Part shown: one piece after another, positions 1-11,720 of the stretch
Position numbering within the stretch: position 1 is the first letter of the stretch
How the letters are laid out: each line of letters opens with the position of its first letter
Translations under genes and position numbers: made by a program
The notes under the pieces: generated by a model
The model's input: only the letters and a program-made list of their open reading frames with translations
Told to the model about the DNA's origin: nothing
Databases searched by the model: none
Origin: Craterostigma plantagineum
Taxonomy: Eukaryota; Streptophyta; Magnoliopsida; Lamiales; Linderniaceae
Assembly (NCBI GenBank): GCA_027422505.1
Contig: JAPQWV010000123.1
Location: forward strand, 1,378,501 to 1,442,500
DNA length: 64,000 nucleotides
Direction of reading: 5' to 3'

Positions 1-2195
1 AATTTGATTTAGCTGTTTATTATTATGCCTTTTTATTTATATGCTATGTCTCACAGTTTGGAGTTGTTAAGGTTGTTTCGCCTTCCGGTTTTCTTATGGA
101 CCCTCTATGTATTTGTTTGTTGTCGCATGTTCCAAGCCATTTTGCAGCCGTTCCTCTACCTACGGGTTTGAATAATGTCTACTGGAGCTGTCATAGAATT
201 CGATACAGTCGTGTAGTTATCTCTCCTCTGTTTGTTTACTGTTTCAGGTTTCATGCGATACAGTCGTGTAGTTATCTCTCCACTGCGTAAGGTCGTTAAT
301 GTTGTTTGCTGTACAGTCGTGCACTTATCATCCCATTGCTTGTGATTTGTGGGGTGTTTTGAAGGTGTGGCCTGTACGATTTTTATGATAAATGCGATTT
401 GTATTCATTTTATTTGATCAATAGACGATCTTTATTATGCGTTTTTTGTTCCTTTTAATTTTGTGGTGCTTGGAATATCATAGGTCGGAAGAGCAAGGGT
501 CATCTCGGTTGAATCTCTTATTTATATGCTCTGACTGACTGTTTGGTGTCTCGGATGTTGTTTTGCATTTCATTTTTGTTTATGAATCCTCTGTATGTCT
601 GTATGCTTGTTTATTGTTGTAGGTTTCAGGACTAGAGTTCGGTTTAGATCATTGGCGGCCTTTCATGTTCTTACGTAAAGGGTCGTTTGATACATGAGAT
701 GGGTTGTTTGACGCCACCTGTGCTTTTTAATGTTTATTGATGTATTTGTTCTTTTAATTTTTGTTCGTTTTGTTTAAAAAATACATTGTCGAATAAAATT
801 CGAGCCATTTTTGTTTAGGAAGGCTATAATCGTTTCGTATTGATTTAGTAAAGTTACTACAATTTCATTAAACGACCTTTCAGATGATTTTGTAGTTCAT
901 AGGTTTTGCTATACATTTCGTATTATTATTTATTGATAAAAGGTCATTTAATAGGTAGCACAGGTTGTTTAATGATGCATGTGTTTATTTAACAACATTG
1001 GTATAATCGGGGCGTATTGTTTTGGTAAAGTTGCTATAATTCCATTAAATGAAGGTTCAGAGGGTTTTGTAGTTCAGAGGTTAACTTACTGTAATTGCAT
1101 GGACGAAGAAAATTCGAGCCATTTCTGTTAAGGAATGCTATAATTGTGTCGTATTGATTTAGTAAAGTTACTATAATTGCATTAAACGACCTTTCTGATG
1201 ATTTTGTAGTTCATAGGTTTTGCTATACGTTTCTTATTATTATTTTATTGATAAAAGGTCGTTTAATAGGTAGCACGGGATGTTCAATGATGCATGTGTT
1301 TATCTAACAACAATGCCATAATCGTGACGTATTCTTTTGGTAAAGTTGCTATAATTCCATTAAATGAGCGTTCAAAGGGTTTTGTAGTTGAGAGGTTAAC
1401 TTACTGTAATTGCATTAAACGTATTAATGTATGATCTGTGGAGCATGTTTATTCGTTTTTAATTTGATCTGTCGGTGTTTTTCAGCATTTCATGGTTGTT
1501 TATCGTTGCTTTTGTATGTGTGTGTGTGTTTGTTTACTGTTGCAGGTTTGAAGAGATACAGCTGTGCAGTTATGTCCCGACTGCGTGAGGTCGTGCATGT
1601 TTTTGCGGTTGAAAGAATATCTCTAAGGTTGGTTGGATCATTTTTTGGATATCATCATAGGTGTTTTGTAATGATACAGTCGTGCAGTTATCATCCCATT
1701 GCGTGTGATCTGTGAGGTGTTTTGAAGGTGTGGCAGGTGCGATTTTTATGATGCATTTTTTATTCATTTGGCCGTCTTTTATTGTGCCTTTTTATTTATA
1801 TGCTATGTATCACAGTTTGGTGTTGTTTAGGTTGGTTTGCCTTCCGGTTTGTTTATGGACCGGACCCTTTATGTATTTGTTTGGTGTTGCATGTACCAAG
1901 CTATTTTGCAGTCGTTCCTCTACCTGCGGGTTTGAATAGTGTGTACTGGAGTTGTGATAGAATCCGATACGGTCGTGTAATTATCTCACCCCTGTTTGTT
2001 TACTGTTTCAGGTTTCAAGCGATACAGTCGTGTAGTTATCTCTCCATTGCGTAAGGTCGTGCACGTTTTTTGCTATTGAAAGCATATCTCTAAGTTTGGT
2101 TTGATCATTTTTGGGTTATCATCATTGCTGTTTTGTAATGATACAGTCGTGCACTTATCATCCCATTGCGTGGGATTTGGGGTGTTTTGAGTCTG
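1..2195 (+). repeat. Interspersed internal modules of Helitron A containing the CAGTCGT heptamer
   Basis: A module of roughly 400 bp recurs in pieces. It contains GATACAGTCGTGCAGTTATC-type strings, then CATCCCATTGCGTG, then GTGTTTTGAAGGTGTGG. Copies lie near 200-420, 1550-1760 and 1790-2190. The same module fills 5820-8760 in Helitron B. Several copies contain TGTTTACTGTTGCAGG or TGTTTCAGG, which looks like a plant intron 3' end, so the module may derive from an intron-rich leader. No open reading frame is conserved between copies, so I read it as non-coding. Confidence 0.65.
802..1427 (+). repeat. Direct tandem duplication, about 313-bp unit
   Basis: Two adjacent copies begin with CGAGCCATTTxTGTTxAGGAA at 802 and 1115. 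They run in parallel through the strings TATAATTGCATTAAACGACC, GATAAAAGGTC and GGTTAACTTACTGTAATTGC. They differ by scattered substitutions and a few small gaps. A related single or partial copy is in Helitron B around 7500-7870. Confidence 0.75.
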
Positions 2196-2199
2196 TTTT

Positions 2200-3560
2200 A
2201 TACCGTTTCCAACTACATTGCCTTGATATCATCCTATTGTAATTGAAAGATTTGGCTTTTCACTCTCATCATTATATGGATTTTCTAAAGTTTCTATAAT
2301 TGCATTATACGCATTAAGATGACATAACTATTGCCAGTGTTTGGAATCGTATAAGAATAGACTGATGCTGAAGTTAGTGGTTTTAATTATGACAACGAAT
2401 CATTAGGTATTCGTAATGTAATGGAGTTGCTACGTTGCATTACCCGCATTAAAATAGCATGGTGACAGACGAGGCTTGGAAGTCGATTACAATACAATAC
2501 TGTTGAAAATCTTATTATAGTTCAAAGGTTTTGTTTGGTCTCTGACAATCATTTCATATTTATAATTGCATTAATGTATATGAATGAGCGACTGTTACAC
2601 TTCGCCATTTAAAAGTATATTATTGACAAATACTTGCCCGGCTGAAAACAGTTGACTGACTGAATGAGGTCATTTATGGAAAATGTTTGGGCTACTGAAA
2701 ACATGTGACTAAATGAGATCGTTGACGGAATCTAAACGTTGGTGCGTTTCTTAATTAGTGTCTTATCATTAATGATACGCATTTTAATGGAACGAAAGCG
2801 TTGTCTTTTAATTATGACGACAAGACCATTCGTATTCCTATTATATTGATTTATTGAAGTTACTATAATTGTATTAGCATATTAACATACCTTGGAGATA
2901 GGCAGGTCACGAAAATCGATGAGACTACAGAGCTATTGAGTCGTATGATAGTAGGATAATTATAGCCAAGGTTTGGAATCAGATAAGAATATACTACTGC
3001 TGAATTTCACAGGTTTGTCTGTAGATTCATTGTGTTTCAAAGGTTTTAATTATGACAACAAATCGTTTCGTATTCTAATGAAATTGATTTACTAAAGATG
3101 CTATAATTACATTAACCGTATAACATAATAGGGCGGTTGACATGGCTTGCCAATAGATAAGAATACAATATCGTTGGAAATCGTATTGTAGTTCAATGCT
3201 TTTAGTTCTGAACATAAATAAATTTCGGATTATCATTAGATAACTATAATTTCATTATCCGTATTAAGATAACATAGCTTTGGCTAATGTTGCATCCCGT
3301 ATTAGAATGCACTGCTGCTGAAGTTGATATGGTTGTCCTTATAAATTGATGATGTCTAAATCATTTGAAATGCACTACGGCATTTAAATTTACAATTATT
3401 TAGGCGATTGAAAAGGAGCCTACAGAATAATGTACTGTTTTCGAAATATTATATGTATAACATGGTGTAGAAATAACGTTTCCTTTATTCATGACAAATA
3501 TATGTTCTGTGTCCGTTTCAAATACATTCGCTTAATCTTCTTTTATTGTAGTTGAAAGGT
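2200..3560 (+). repeat. Degenerate tandem array, CTATAATTGCATTA module
   Basis: A loosely repeated unit recurs every 200-300 bp. Its strings, in order, are GTAGTTCAAAGGTTTT, TTATGACAACAAATCG, TTTACTAAAGTTACTATAAT, CATTAACCGTATTAACATA and GAATACAATACTGTTGAAAA. The array has a counterpart at about 8750-10120 in Helitron B. No coding frame survives across copies. Confidence 0.55.
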
Positions 3561-3680
3561 TTTTCTGTTAATCCTATGACAATAAATCGCTTAATATTAT
3601 TTTTATATATATAGAGAATCCTTCGTCCAATTCTTAATATGATTAAGAAACAGTATTAGTTGTGCAGTTTTTAAATCATC

Positions 3681-4430
3681 ATGGTTCTACCGAATAATTA
3701 TTCTGTACTTAATTCTTTAACACCGAAGATGGGAAACACTACAAATGCCTTTTTGCTATCCTTTGCACCTGACTATAGATATGCAAACTTCACGGATGAA
3801 GAGCCCAAGGTGCTAAATAAAAAAAAACCTTTAGAATCCAGATTCTCAGTCATAATGCCAAGGAGGATCTTTAGTGTACAATTCGGCAATATGACCATCG
3901 CAACAACAGTGACCAATGACTCAACCACTGTAATAGAATGGCTTCAACAAGTCGACGTTTCCATCCCAACGCTGGTTGGCCTCGACGTAGAGTGCAGACC
4001 GGTTTCGGCGCGCGGCATAGTCAACAGAACAGCAACTCTGCAATTGTGCATCGACCGTAAATGAATAATCATTCAGCTAACTCATCTCGACGAAATTAGT
4101 GAATCACTCAAGAATTTCATGTTAAATCCAAATGTCACCTTTGTCGGCGTTGCCGTTGCGGAAGATATGGCGAAACTAATCCGTGACAGTTTAACAACGG
4201 GAATGTTGTTGACGTGGCAGTTGTTGCAAAAGCACGTTGGGCCCCAGGGTATTTTCGAGGACCAGGATTGAAAGAACTAGCCTCGGTCGTTTGTGGGATG
4301 GTCATGCGTAAGCCAAAAAGCGTGACTCTGAGCAATTGGGAGAGCAGTTCTTAGCTACGGTCAGATAGAGTATGCATGTATAGATGCTTTTGTTTCTTAC
4401 AAGATCGGCTACCATCTTCTCAATGAGTAG
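3681..4430 (+). pseudogene. Chimeric gene relic: RPA-like N-terminus joined to a WRN-type 3'-5' exonuclease
   Basis: The first 21 codons (start MVLPNNYSVLNSLTP) are nearly identical to the start of the RPA-like gene of Helitron B. After codon 21 the sequence becomes a plant Werner-syndrome-like exonuclease, a DEDDy RNase-D-fold 3'-5' exonuclease. Visible landmarks are VGLDVECRP (first Asp and Glu), TATLQLC, NPNVTFVGVAVAEDMAKL (second Asp), RGPGLKELA, KPKSVTLSNWE and YACIDAF (the Tyr-Asp of the y-type motif). Reading is broken by a TGA at 4062-4064, a frame change near 4190-4206 and another near 4340-4350. The last segment ends at TAG 4428-4430. The four catalytic acidic positions are still recognisable, so decay postdates capture. 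The N-terminal junction at 3744/3745 is where homology to Helitron B stops. It is not translatable as it stands. Confidence 0.8.
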
Positions 4431-5365
4431 TCATGATAAACCAATCGGTCTTACGCCTTCGATCTTACTGTTTTGCAACTTAAGTTTCAAAGGTTAACCT
4501 TCGTACATTTGCAATTACATCGTTGCATTCTTACACAGTCTTATAAACCTAAACACATTAGCATTACACCGACGGCCTACATAAAAATTACGCCCGAAAA
4601 GTTCGGCCACATATTTACAATAAATTACTCTTTTGCCAAGTATTCACTGCACGACTGGATTCTCCAGTCGTAAAGATTTTTCCTCACAGTGGAGACAAAA
4701 TTCTTCCAAAATACACGACTGAAAAGTGCATTAGTTATATATAACATTCCTATTAGCTGCTATATAATACAATGCTAAAAACACACGACTGAAAAAGACA
4801 CTACTGAAAAATAGACGACTGAACCCTCCAATCATCGTCAAACACGTTAGTTAGATAACAATAGACAAAGAAATATTATCGAAGGTATCTTGGGTTGATA
4901 TTTATTCTAAAACTAAATGGACTTATTTTCTTTAGTGGACCATGAGAAACCCCAATATAAATTCATTCGGTCCAACAAAATAAATAACATTGTAATTCAT
5001 AGCCATATATTAACTATAAAGCTAGAGCATTATTGTTCGTCTGGAACAGAAGCCAAACGAGACCCTAAATAAAAAAATCGCAAGGGTACGAAGAGGCGTG
5101 GGATCCATGGGTGTTTTCAAGGTGTGGCATGTACGATTTTTACGATAAATGCCATTTGTATTGATTTTACTTACTTTCCAACATGCACAAAGAGATGAAT
5201 TTCAGTAATAAAATTTATAATGAGACATTGCCCCACTGTGATTAATTACACGACTGCTTCAATAGCAGTCATGCCAAAATAACACAACGCAATATCATTT
5301 GCAATGTATAATAATTATTTCACAGTCTTTACGGAGTCTACTTCTAATGTATCATCAATAAATAG
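4431..5365 (+). other. Non-coding 3' part of Helitron A
   Basis: AT-rich sequence with no supported gene. The heptamer ACGACTG (reverse complement of the CAGTCGT seen upstream) recurs at about 4650-4830 and once near 5250. A piece of the upstream module reappears at about 5110-5170. The small open frame at 4473-4673 has no recognisable features. Confidence 0.55.
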
Positions 5366-5394
5366 CCCGTGCATCGCACGGGTCTAAACCTAGT
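5366..5394 (+). other. Helitron 3' terminal hairpin and CTAG end
   Basis: A perfect stem CCCGTGC (5366-5372) and GCACGGG (5376-5382) encloses the loop ATC. Seven bases follow, then CTAG at 5390-5393 and T at 5394. This matches the known plant Helitron 3' end (GC-rich hairpin about 10 nt before CTRR, with a T next). Confidence 0.88.
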
Positions 5395-5819
5395 CATATA
5401 TATATAAAAGTTCGTAGAGGGCTTTGAATATAGGCTTATATGTCGAATTTATTACGAAACATGCCACCCCTATAGCCGGCTGCTATGTGCCACATCATCT
5501 GTTCAGGAGGTATTTATGCCATTAAAAAGGTAGTAAAAATAATGTCCACTTTAGCCTTATGTGTGGGTTGTATTACATCGGTGGCATCATAAATGCGATT
5601 TGTATTTGATCTATAGATGATATTTATTATGCATTTTTTATTCGTTTTAATTTACATGTGGTGTTTGGAATATCATAGGTCGTTAGACCAAAGGTCATCT
5701 CGGATAGAAGTCTTATTTATATGCTCTGACTGACGCTTTGGTTTTTTTGGGGTTGTTTTGTATTTCATGGTTGTTTATCGATCCTCTGTATGTGTCTGTG
5801 GGTTTGTTTATTGTTGCAG

Positions 5820-8760
5820 GTTTCAAGCTATGGTACAGTCATGCAGTTTGAAGGTATGGCATGTAAGATTATTATGATGCCTTTTATGGAGCATATTTAT
5901 TCGTTTTAATTTGATCTGTGGACGTCTTTCAGCATTTCATGGTTGTTTATCATTGCTCTGTATGTGTGGGTGTTTGTTTACTGTTGCAGGTTTGAAGAGA
6001 TACAGCTGTGCAGTTATCTCCTTACTGCGTAAGGTCGTGCGTGTTTTTGCAGTTGAAGGAGTATCTCTAAGGTTGGTTGGATCATTTTTTGGTTATCATT
6101 ATAGGTGTTTTGTAATGATACAGTCGTGCAGTTGTCATCCCATTGCGTGCGATCTATGGGTTGTTTTGAAGGTGTGGCAGGTGCCCTTTTTATGATGCCT
6201 TTATTTTAATTTGATTTATGGAGGATGTTGATTCGTTATAATGTGATCTTTAGCCGTTTTTTATTATGCCTTTCTATTTATATGCTGTGTCTCACTTTTT
6301 GGTGTTGTTAAGCTATTTTGCAGTCGTTCCTCCGCCTACGGGTCTGAATAGTGGCTACTGGAGTTGTGATAGAATTCGATACCGTCGTGTAGTTATCACT
6401 CCCCTGTTTGTTTACTATTTCAGGTATCAATCGATATAGTCGTGTAGTTATCTCTTGCCCGCGTGGGGTCATGCATGTTTTTTGCTGTTGAAAGCACATC
6501 TGCAGGGTTTGGTTGGATCATTTTTTGGTTACCATCATTGGTGTTTTGTATTGGTTATCATTATAGGTGTTTTAAATTGATACAGTCGTGCAGTTGTCAT
6601 CCCATTGCGTGCGATCTGTGGGTTGTTTTGAAGGTGTGGCAGGTGCGATTTTTAGGATGCCTTTTTTATTCATTTAAATTTAATTTATGGAGGATGTTAT
6701 TTCGTTATAATTTGATCTTTGGCCGTTTTTTATGCCTTTTTATTTATATGCTGTGTCTCACAGTTTGGTGTTGTTAGGCTATTTTGCAGCCGTTCCTCTA
6801 CCTACGGGTTTGAATAGTGGCTACTGGAGTTGTGATGGAGTTCGATAAAGTCGTGTAATTATCTCTCCCCCTGTTTGTTTACTGTTTCAGGTATCAAGCG
6901 ATACAGTCGTGTGGTTATCTCTCCACTGCGTAAGGCCGTGCATGTTTTTTGCTGTTGAAAGCACATCCCTAAGGTTGGTTGGATCATTTTTTGGTTATCA
7001 TCATTGGTGTTTTCTAATGATCAGACTGCACTTATCATCCCATTGCGTATGATTCGTGGGGTGTTTTGAAGGTGTGGCCTGTACGATTTTTTTGATAAAT
7101 AAATGCGATTTGTATTCATTTTATTTGATCTATAGACGATTTTTATTATGCATTTTTTATTCATTTTAATTTAATATGTGGTGGTGGAATATCATGGGTC
7201 GGAAGACCAGGGGCCATCTCTGTTGAAGCTCTTATTTATATGCTCTGACCGACTGTTTGGTGTCCCCGGTGTTGTTTTGCATTTCATTTTTGTTTATGAA
7301 TCCTCTGTATGTGTGTGTGTTTGTTTATTGTTGCAGGTTTCAAAACTAGTGTTCAGGTTTAGATCATTGACGGCCTTTCATGTTCTAACATAAAGGTCGT
7401 TTGTATATGGGATGGATTGTTTGAAGATATCTGTGCTTTTTAATGTTTAGTGATGTATTTGTTCTTTTGATTTTTGTTCGATTTGTGTAAAAAATACATG
7501 GACGAATAAAATTCGAGCCATTTTTATTCCAATAAGTTTGTCATTAATCATATTTAAAATTAATACGTAGAACGGGTTGTTTAATGATACATGTGTTTAT
7601 TTAACAACAATGCTATTTGCTGATTCATAAAGGTTGTTTGATACCTAGCACGGGTTGTTTAATGACACATGTTTTTATTTAACATTAATGCTATGATTGT
7701 TTCATATTGGTTTATTAAAGTTACTATAATTGCATTAAACGACCTTTCAGATGATTTGTAGTTCATAGGTTTTGCAATACGTTTCGTATTATCATTTTAT
7801 TGATAAAAGGTCGTTTAATAGGTAGCACGAGTTCCTTAATGATACATGTGTTTATTTAACAACAATGCTATAGTCGTGGCGTATTGGTTGGATCATTTTT
7901 TGGTTATCATAATAGGTGTTTTGTAATTATACAGTCGTGCAGTTATCATCCCATTGCGTGTGATATGTGAGGTGTTTTGGAGGTGTGGCAGGTGCGATTT
8001 TTATGATGCATTTATTCATTTGGCCGTTTTCTATTGTGCCTCTTTATTTATATGCTATGTCTCACAGTTTGGTGTTGTTTAGGTTGTTTTGCCTTCCGGT
8101 TTGTTTATGGACCCTGTATGTATTTTTTCCGCCATTAGATTACTATAATTTTCATTATCCGTATTAAGATAACATAGCCCTGTATATGGTTGTCTTTATT
8201 AATTGATGACGTCTCAATGGTTTGTAATGCAATACGGCATTTAAATTTACAATTATTTAGGCGATTGAAAAAGAGGCTACTGAATAATGTACTGTTTTCT
8301 GAATATTATATGTGTCATTGTTTTGGTAAAGTTGATGTAATTTCAGTAAATGAACGTTCAAAGGGTTTTTTAGTTCAGAGATTAACTTACTGTAATTGCG
8401 TTAAACGTATTAATGAATGATATGTGTATCATGTTTATTCGTCTAAATTTGACGTGTCGGTGTTTTTCAGCATTTCATGGTTGTTTATCATTGCTCTGTA
8501 TGTGTGTGTTTGTTTACTGTTGCATGTTTGAAGAGATACAGCTGTGCAGTTATCTCCCGACTGCGTGAGGTCGTGCATGTTTTTGCGGTTGAAAGAATAT
8601 GTCTAAGGTTGGTTGGATCATTTTTTGGATATCATCGGTAGGTGTTTATGATACAGTCGTGCAGTTATCATCCCATTGCGTGTGATTTGTGAGGTGTTTT
8701 GAAGGTGTGGCAGGTGCGATTTTTATGATGCATTTTTTTATGATACAGTCTGTTTTAGAC
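5820..8760 (+). repeat. Interspersed CAGTCGT modules of Helitron B
   Basis: These are the counterpart of the modules in Helitron A, with copies near 5820-6190, 6330-6660, 6800-7110, 7880-8010 and 8480-8740. Within B they are more numerous than in the visible part of A, so copy number has changed since the two elements diverged. Spacer sequence between them includes GATAAAAGGTCGTTTAATAG-like strings shared with 802-1427. Confidence 0.6.
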
Positions 8761-10203
8761 CGATTCCAACTACATTGCCTTGATATATCATCATAATTGA
8801 AAGATTTGGCTTTTCATTCTCATCATTATAGGGATTCTCAATTGCATTATACGCATTAAGATGACATAATTATTGTCAGAGTTTGGAATCGGATAAGAAA
8901 AGAATGATGCTGAAGTTAGTGATTTTAATTATGGCAACAAATCATTAGGTATTCGTAATGTAATGGACTTGCTACGTTACATTACCCGCATAAACATAGC
9001 ACGGTGACAGACAGGGCTTGGAAGTCGATTAGAATACAATACTGTTGAAAATCTTATTATACTTCAAAGGTTTTGTTTGGTCTCTGACAATATATCATTT
9101 CATATTATGATAATGTTGTTTTACTAACGTTATTATAATTGCATTAAATTTATTACTGAATGAGCGATTGTAATACACTTCGCCATTTAAAAGTATATTA
9201 TTGACAAATACTTGCCCGGCTGAAAACCGGTTGACTGACTGAATGAGGTCGTTTATGGAAAATGTTTGGGCTGCTAAATGAGATCGTTGACGGAATCTAA
9301 ACGTTGGTGCGTTTCTTAATAGTGTCTTATCATTAATGATACGCATTTTAATGGAACGAAAGCGTTCTTTTTTAATTATGACAACAAGGCGATCCGTATT
9401 CCTATTATATTGATTTATTGAAGTTACTATAATTGCATTAGCATATTAACATACCTTGGAGATAGACAGGTTTCGAAAATCGATGAGACTACAGAGCTAT
9501 TGAGTCGTATTGTAGTAGGATAGTTATAGCTAAGGTTTGGAAATACTACTGCTGAATTTCACAGGTTTGTCTGTAGATTATCTTATTGTGTTTCAAAGGT
9601 TTTGATTTTAATTATGACAGCAAATCGTTTCGTATTCTAATGAAATTGATTTACTAAAGATGCTATAATTACATTAACCGTATTTAACATAATACAATAG
9701 ATGAGAATACAATATCGTTGAAAATCGTATTGTAGTTCAATGCTTTTATTTCTAAACGTAAATAATTTCACATTATCATTAGATTACTATAATTTCACTA
9801 TCCGTATTCAGATTAGCTGCCGATTAGAATGCACTGCTGCTGAAGTTGATATGGTTGTCTTTATCAATTGATGATGTCTCAATCGTTTGTAATGCACTAC
9901 GGCATTTAAATTTACAATTATTTAGGCGATTGAAAAATAGCCTACTGAATAATGTACTGTTTTGTGAAATATTTTATGTCTAACACCGTGTAGAAATAAC
10001 TTTTCCTTTATTCATGACAAATACATCTTCTATGCCCGTTTCAAGTACATTCGCTTAATCTTCTCTTATTGTAGTTGAAAGGTTTTTCTTTTAATCCTAT
10101 GACAATAAATCGCTTCATATTATTCTTATATATATAGAGAATCCTTCATCCAATTCTTAATATGATTAAGAAACAATATTAGTTGTGCAGTTTTTAAATC
10201 ATC

Positions 10204-11398
10204 ATGGTTCTACCGAGTAATTATTCTGTACTTAATTCTTTAACCCCGAAGATGGGAAACACTACAATAATCGTACGGCTGTTGCGGTCCTGGAGAGCTA
10301 CTAATTTTAGAAGAATTGGAGAACTGATGTTAGTTGGCTTAATGTTACTAGATGAAGAGGTATTAAATTTTTACTTTATATGCAATTTCCCACCCCCCCT
10401 CCACCCCCCCTAATTCTTTTTGTTTTCTTATAGGATACTCTCATGCAGGCTACAATTAATAGTGCGCTGGTGGAAAATTTTGATCGGCTACTTGAAGAGG
10501 GATGTCTGTTTTCAATATGATACGTTACAATAGACGCACGACTATGTCTCAAAGTGTTGCTCATGATCTTATGATAAAAAGAGAGAAATTTCAGTTTCGT
10601 TCGTCTCTGCATTTGGAGACAAATGCCAGTTTGCAGATTTACTTACCAGGTTTGCTCCCTTATCTCTATAGAATGGTTATGTATTCCTTTTGCTTGGAGT
10701 GGAGTTATAATCAAAGACATTTCACACACACCCCCCCCCCCCCCCACCCACTAGATGTCATTGCAATGGTTTCATCCATTGTTGAGCCGGATGACAATGG
10801 TAATGGGAATTCATCGCGGACAATGGTAAATATAATTCTGGAAGGGTATGCTTTTTTTCCAACAATCTTATTATTCTCATTCATAGTCTTCATTTTGTCA
10901 GTTGTCGAATAAGGAACTGTTTCTATCTATAGCGGCTGCCGTGCAACTGTTACTGCTTGGGATGAGAAGTCGCGCGAGTTTTATAAGAGACTAAAAGGAA
11001 TTGTCGGCGACGATACTGTGATTATTGTGACGAATATCAATCCACGGATGTTTCAAGGTGTTTTGTATGTCGACGTACTGTTTTCTGCTCAACAAATATT
11101 TGTAATTGTATTATTTAATCAGGTGGTTTATATCTGAATACAACCTCTTCAAGTGCTCTTTATATTAATGGAGATGGCCCGTCGGTTTTGGAGTTCCGCA
11201 AACAGTGAGAATTCCTTTGTTCATGTGTACAGTTCCTTAATCTATTCTGTAATTTCGTTTTTTTAGTTCTGACTTAACAGTTTATGTTTATTTTTTATAG
11301 GATGAATCTAGAAAACGTTTCTGCGTCTACGCCATTACTTACCAATGTCAGGCCTGTAACAAAGATCAGTCTATCGGATATATACGCTATACTACGTG
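10204..11398 (+). pseudogene. RPA70-like single-strand DNA-binding protein gene of Helitron B (truncated)
   Basis: Exon-by-exon reading gives a replication protein A large-subunit-like protein, the ssDNA-binding type often carried by plant Helitrons. Probable exons are: 10204-10359 (LTPKMGNTT, RLLRSWRATN, GELMLVGLMLLDEE); about 10434-10649 (TINSALVENFDRLLEEGC); 10755-10845 (DVIAMVSSIVEPDD); about 10934-11056 (ATVTAWDEKSREFYKRL, an OB-fold strand pattern); about 11123-11207 (GGLYLNTTSSSALYING); and about 11301-11398 (TPLLTNVRPVTKISLSDIY). Donors such as GAG|GTATTA and acceptors such as TTATAG|G are visible. A frameshift near 10517 in exon 2 (TGA after CLFSI) and truncation by the LTR at 11399 make it non-functional. 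Exon limits are by eye. Confidence 0.72.
10366..10433 (+). other. C-rich intron of the RPA-like gene
   Basis: The intron at 10360-10433 holds CACCCCCCCTCCACCCCCCC (10391-10410), and the next intron (10650-10754) ends in a pure C run at about 10731-10745 just before CCCACTAG. Plant introns are normally U-rich, so C-rich tracts next to the acceptor are odd. Confidence 0.6.
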
Positions 11399-11720
11399 TT
11401 AGGAAATATTTTGTAGTGTTCAATTTCATTATATTATCTTTGTTGGTTAGCTTTTAGTTAATTTGGGCTAGGTCGTAATGGGCTAGCCCGTAGCTATTTT
11501 GTAATGGGCTTACACAAGGGCCCAAGTATTATATACCAACTTGTGGTATAAATACTAAAACCCTAACACATAGTTAGGAGTGCTTGTGTGTGTAGATAAA
11601 ATAAACATATGTTAGAGTGAGAGAGCCTCCTCAAGAACACCACCAAGCCTCATGCCCGTTCTCGATTCCGATCTATTAGGCGTGTTTAATCCGTCCGAAG
11701 TTGTTCGTTTGGGTAATATT
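11399..11720 (+). mobile_element. Copia-type LTR, 3' truncated
   Basis: It starts TGTTAGGAAATATT right where the RPA reading frame breaks off. It has a promoter-like dyad TATACCA-ACTTG-TGGTATA (11532-11550) running into TATAAATA (11547-11554), then a purine-rich leader. It ends without a matching CCTAACA terminus and passes into gypsy-LTR-like sequence near 11720. No partner LTR or target duplication was found. Confidence 0.6.

Larger units (their letters stand above)
1..5393 (+). mobile_element. Helitron A (5' end outside window), RPA-type, carrying a chimeric gene
   Basis: The right end is a canonical Helitron 3' terminus: a 7-bp GC hairpin, seven bases, then CTAG followed by T. The left end lies outside the window: position 1 aligns with an interior point of Helitron B about 850 bp after B's start. 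The interior is AT-rich, repeat-laden and non-coding except for the pseudogene at 3681-4430. Its orientation (gene and terminus both on +) is consistent. No RepHel helicase is visible, so it is non-autonomous in what can be seen. It is homologous to Helitron B along most of its length (compare 3600-3744 with 10123-10267). Confidence 0.8.
5394..11398 (+). mobile_element. Helitron B, 5' end present, 3' part cut off by an LTR
   Basis: It starts with TC followed by ATATATATATAAAAG, which fits the 5'-TC rule and the AT-rich starts of plant Helitrons. It abuts the CTAG end of Helitron A directly. The interior (about 5600-10200) parallels Helitron A: the same modules, the same CTATAATTGCATTA array and an almost identical 140-bp stretch before the gene start. 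It carries the RPA-like gene 10204-11398. No Helitron 3' hairpin was found to the right, because LTR sequence starting at 11399 interrupts the gene. The exact 5' end rests on the tandem junction and the TC rule. Confidence 0.65.

Noticed and set aside
5366..5383. Rho-independent terminator
   Set aside because: The hairpin looks like one, but the plant context and the following CTAG identify a Helitron terminus.
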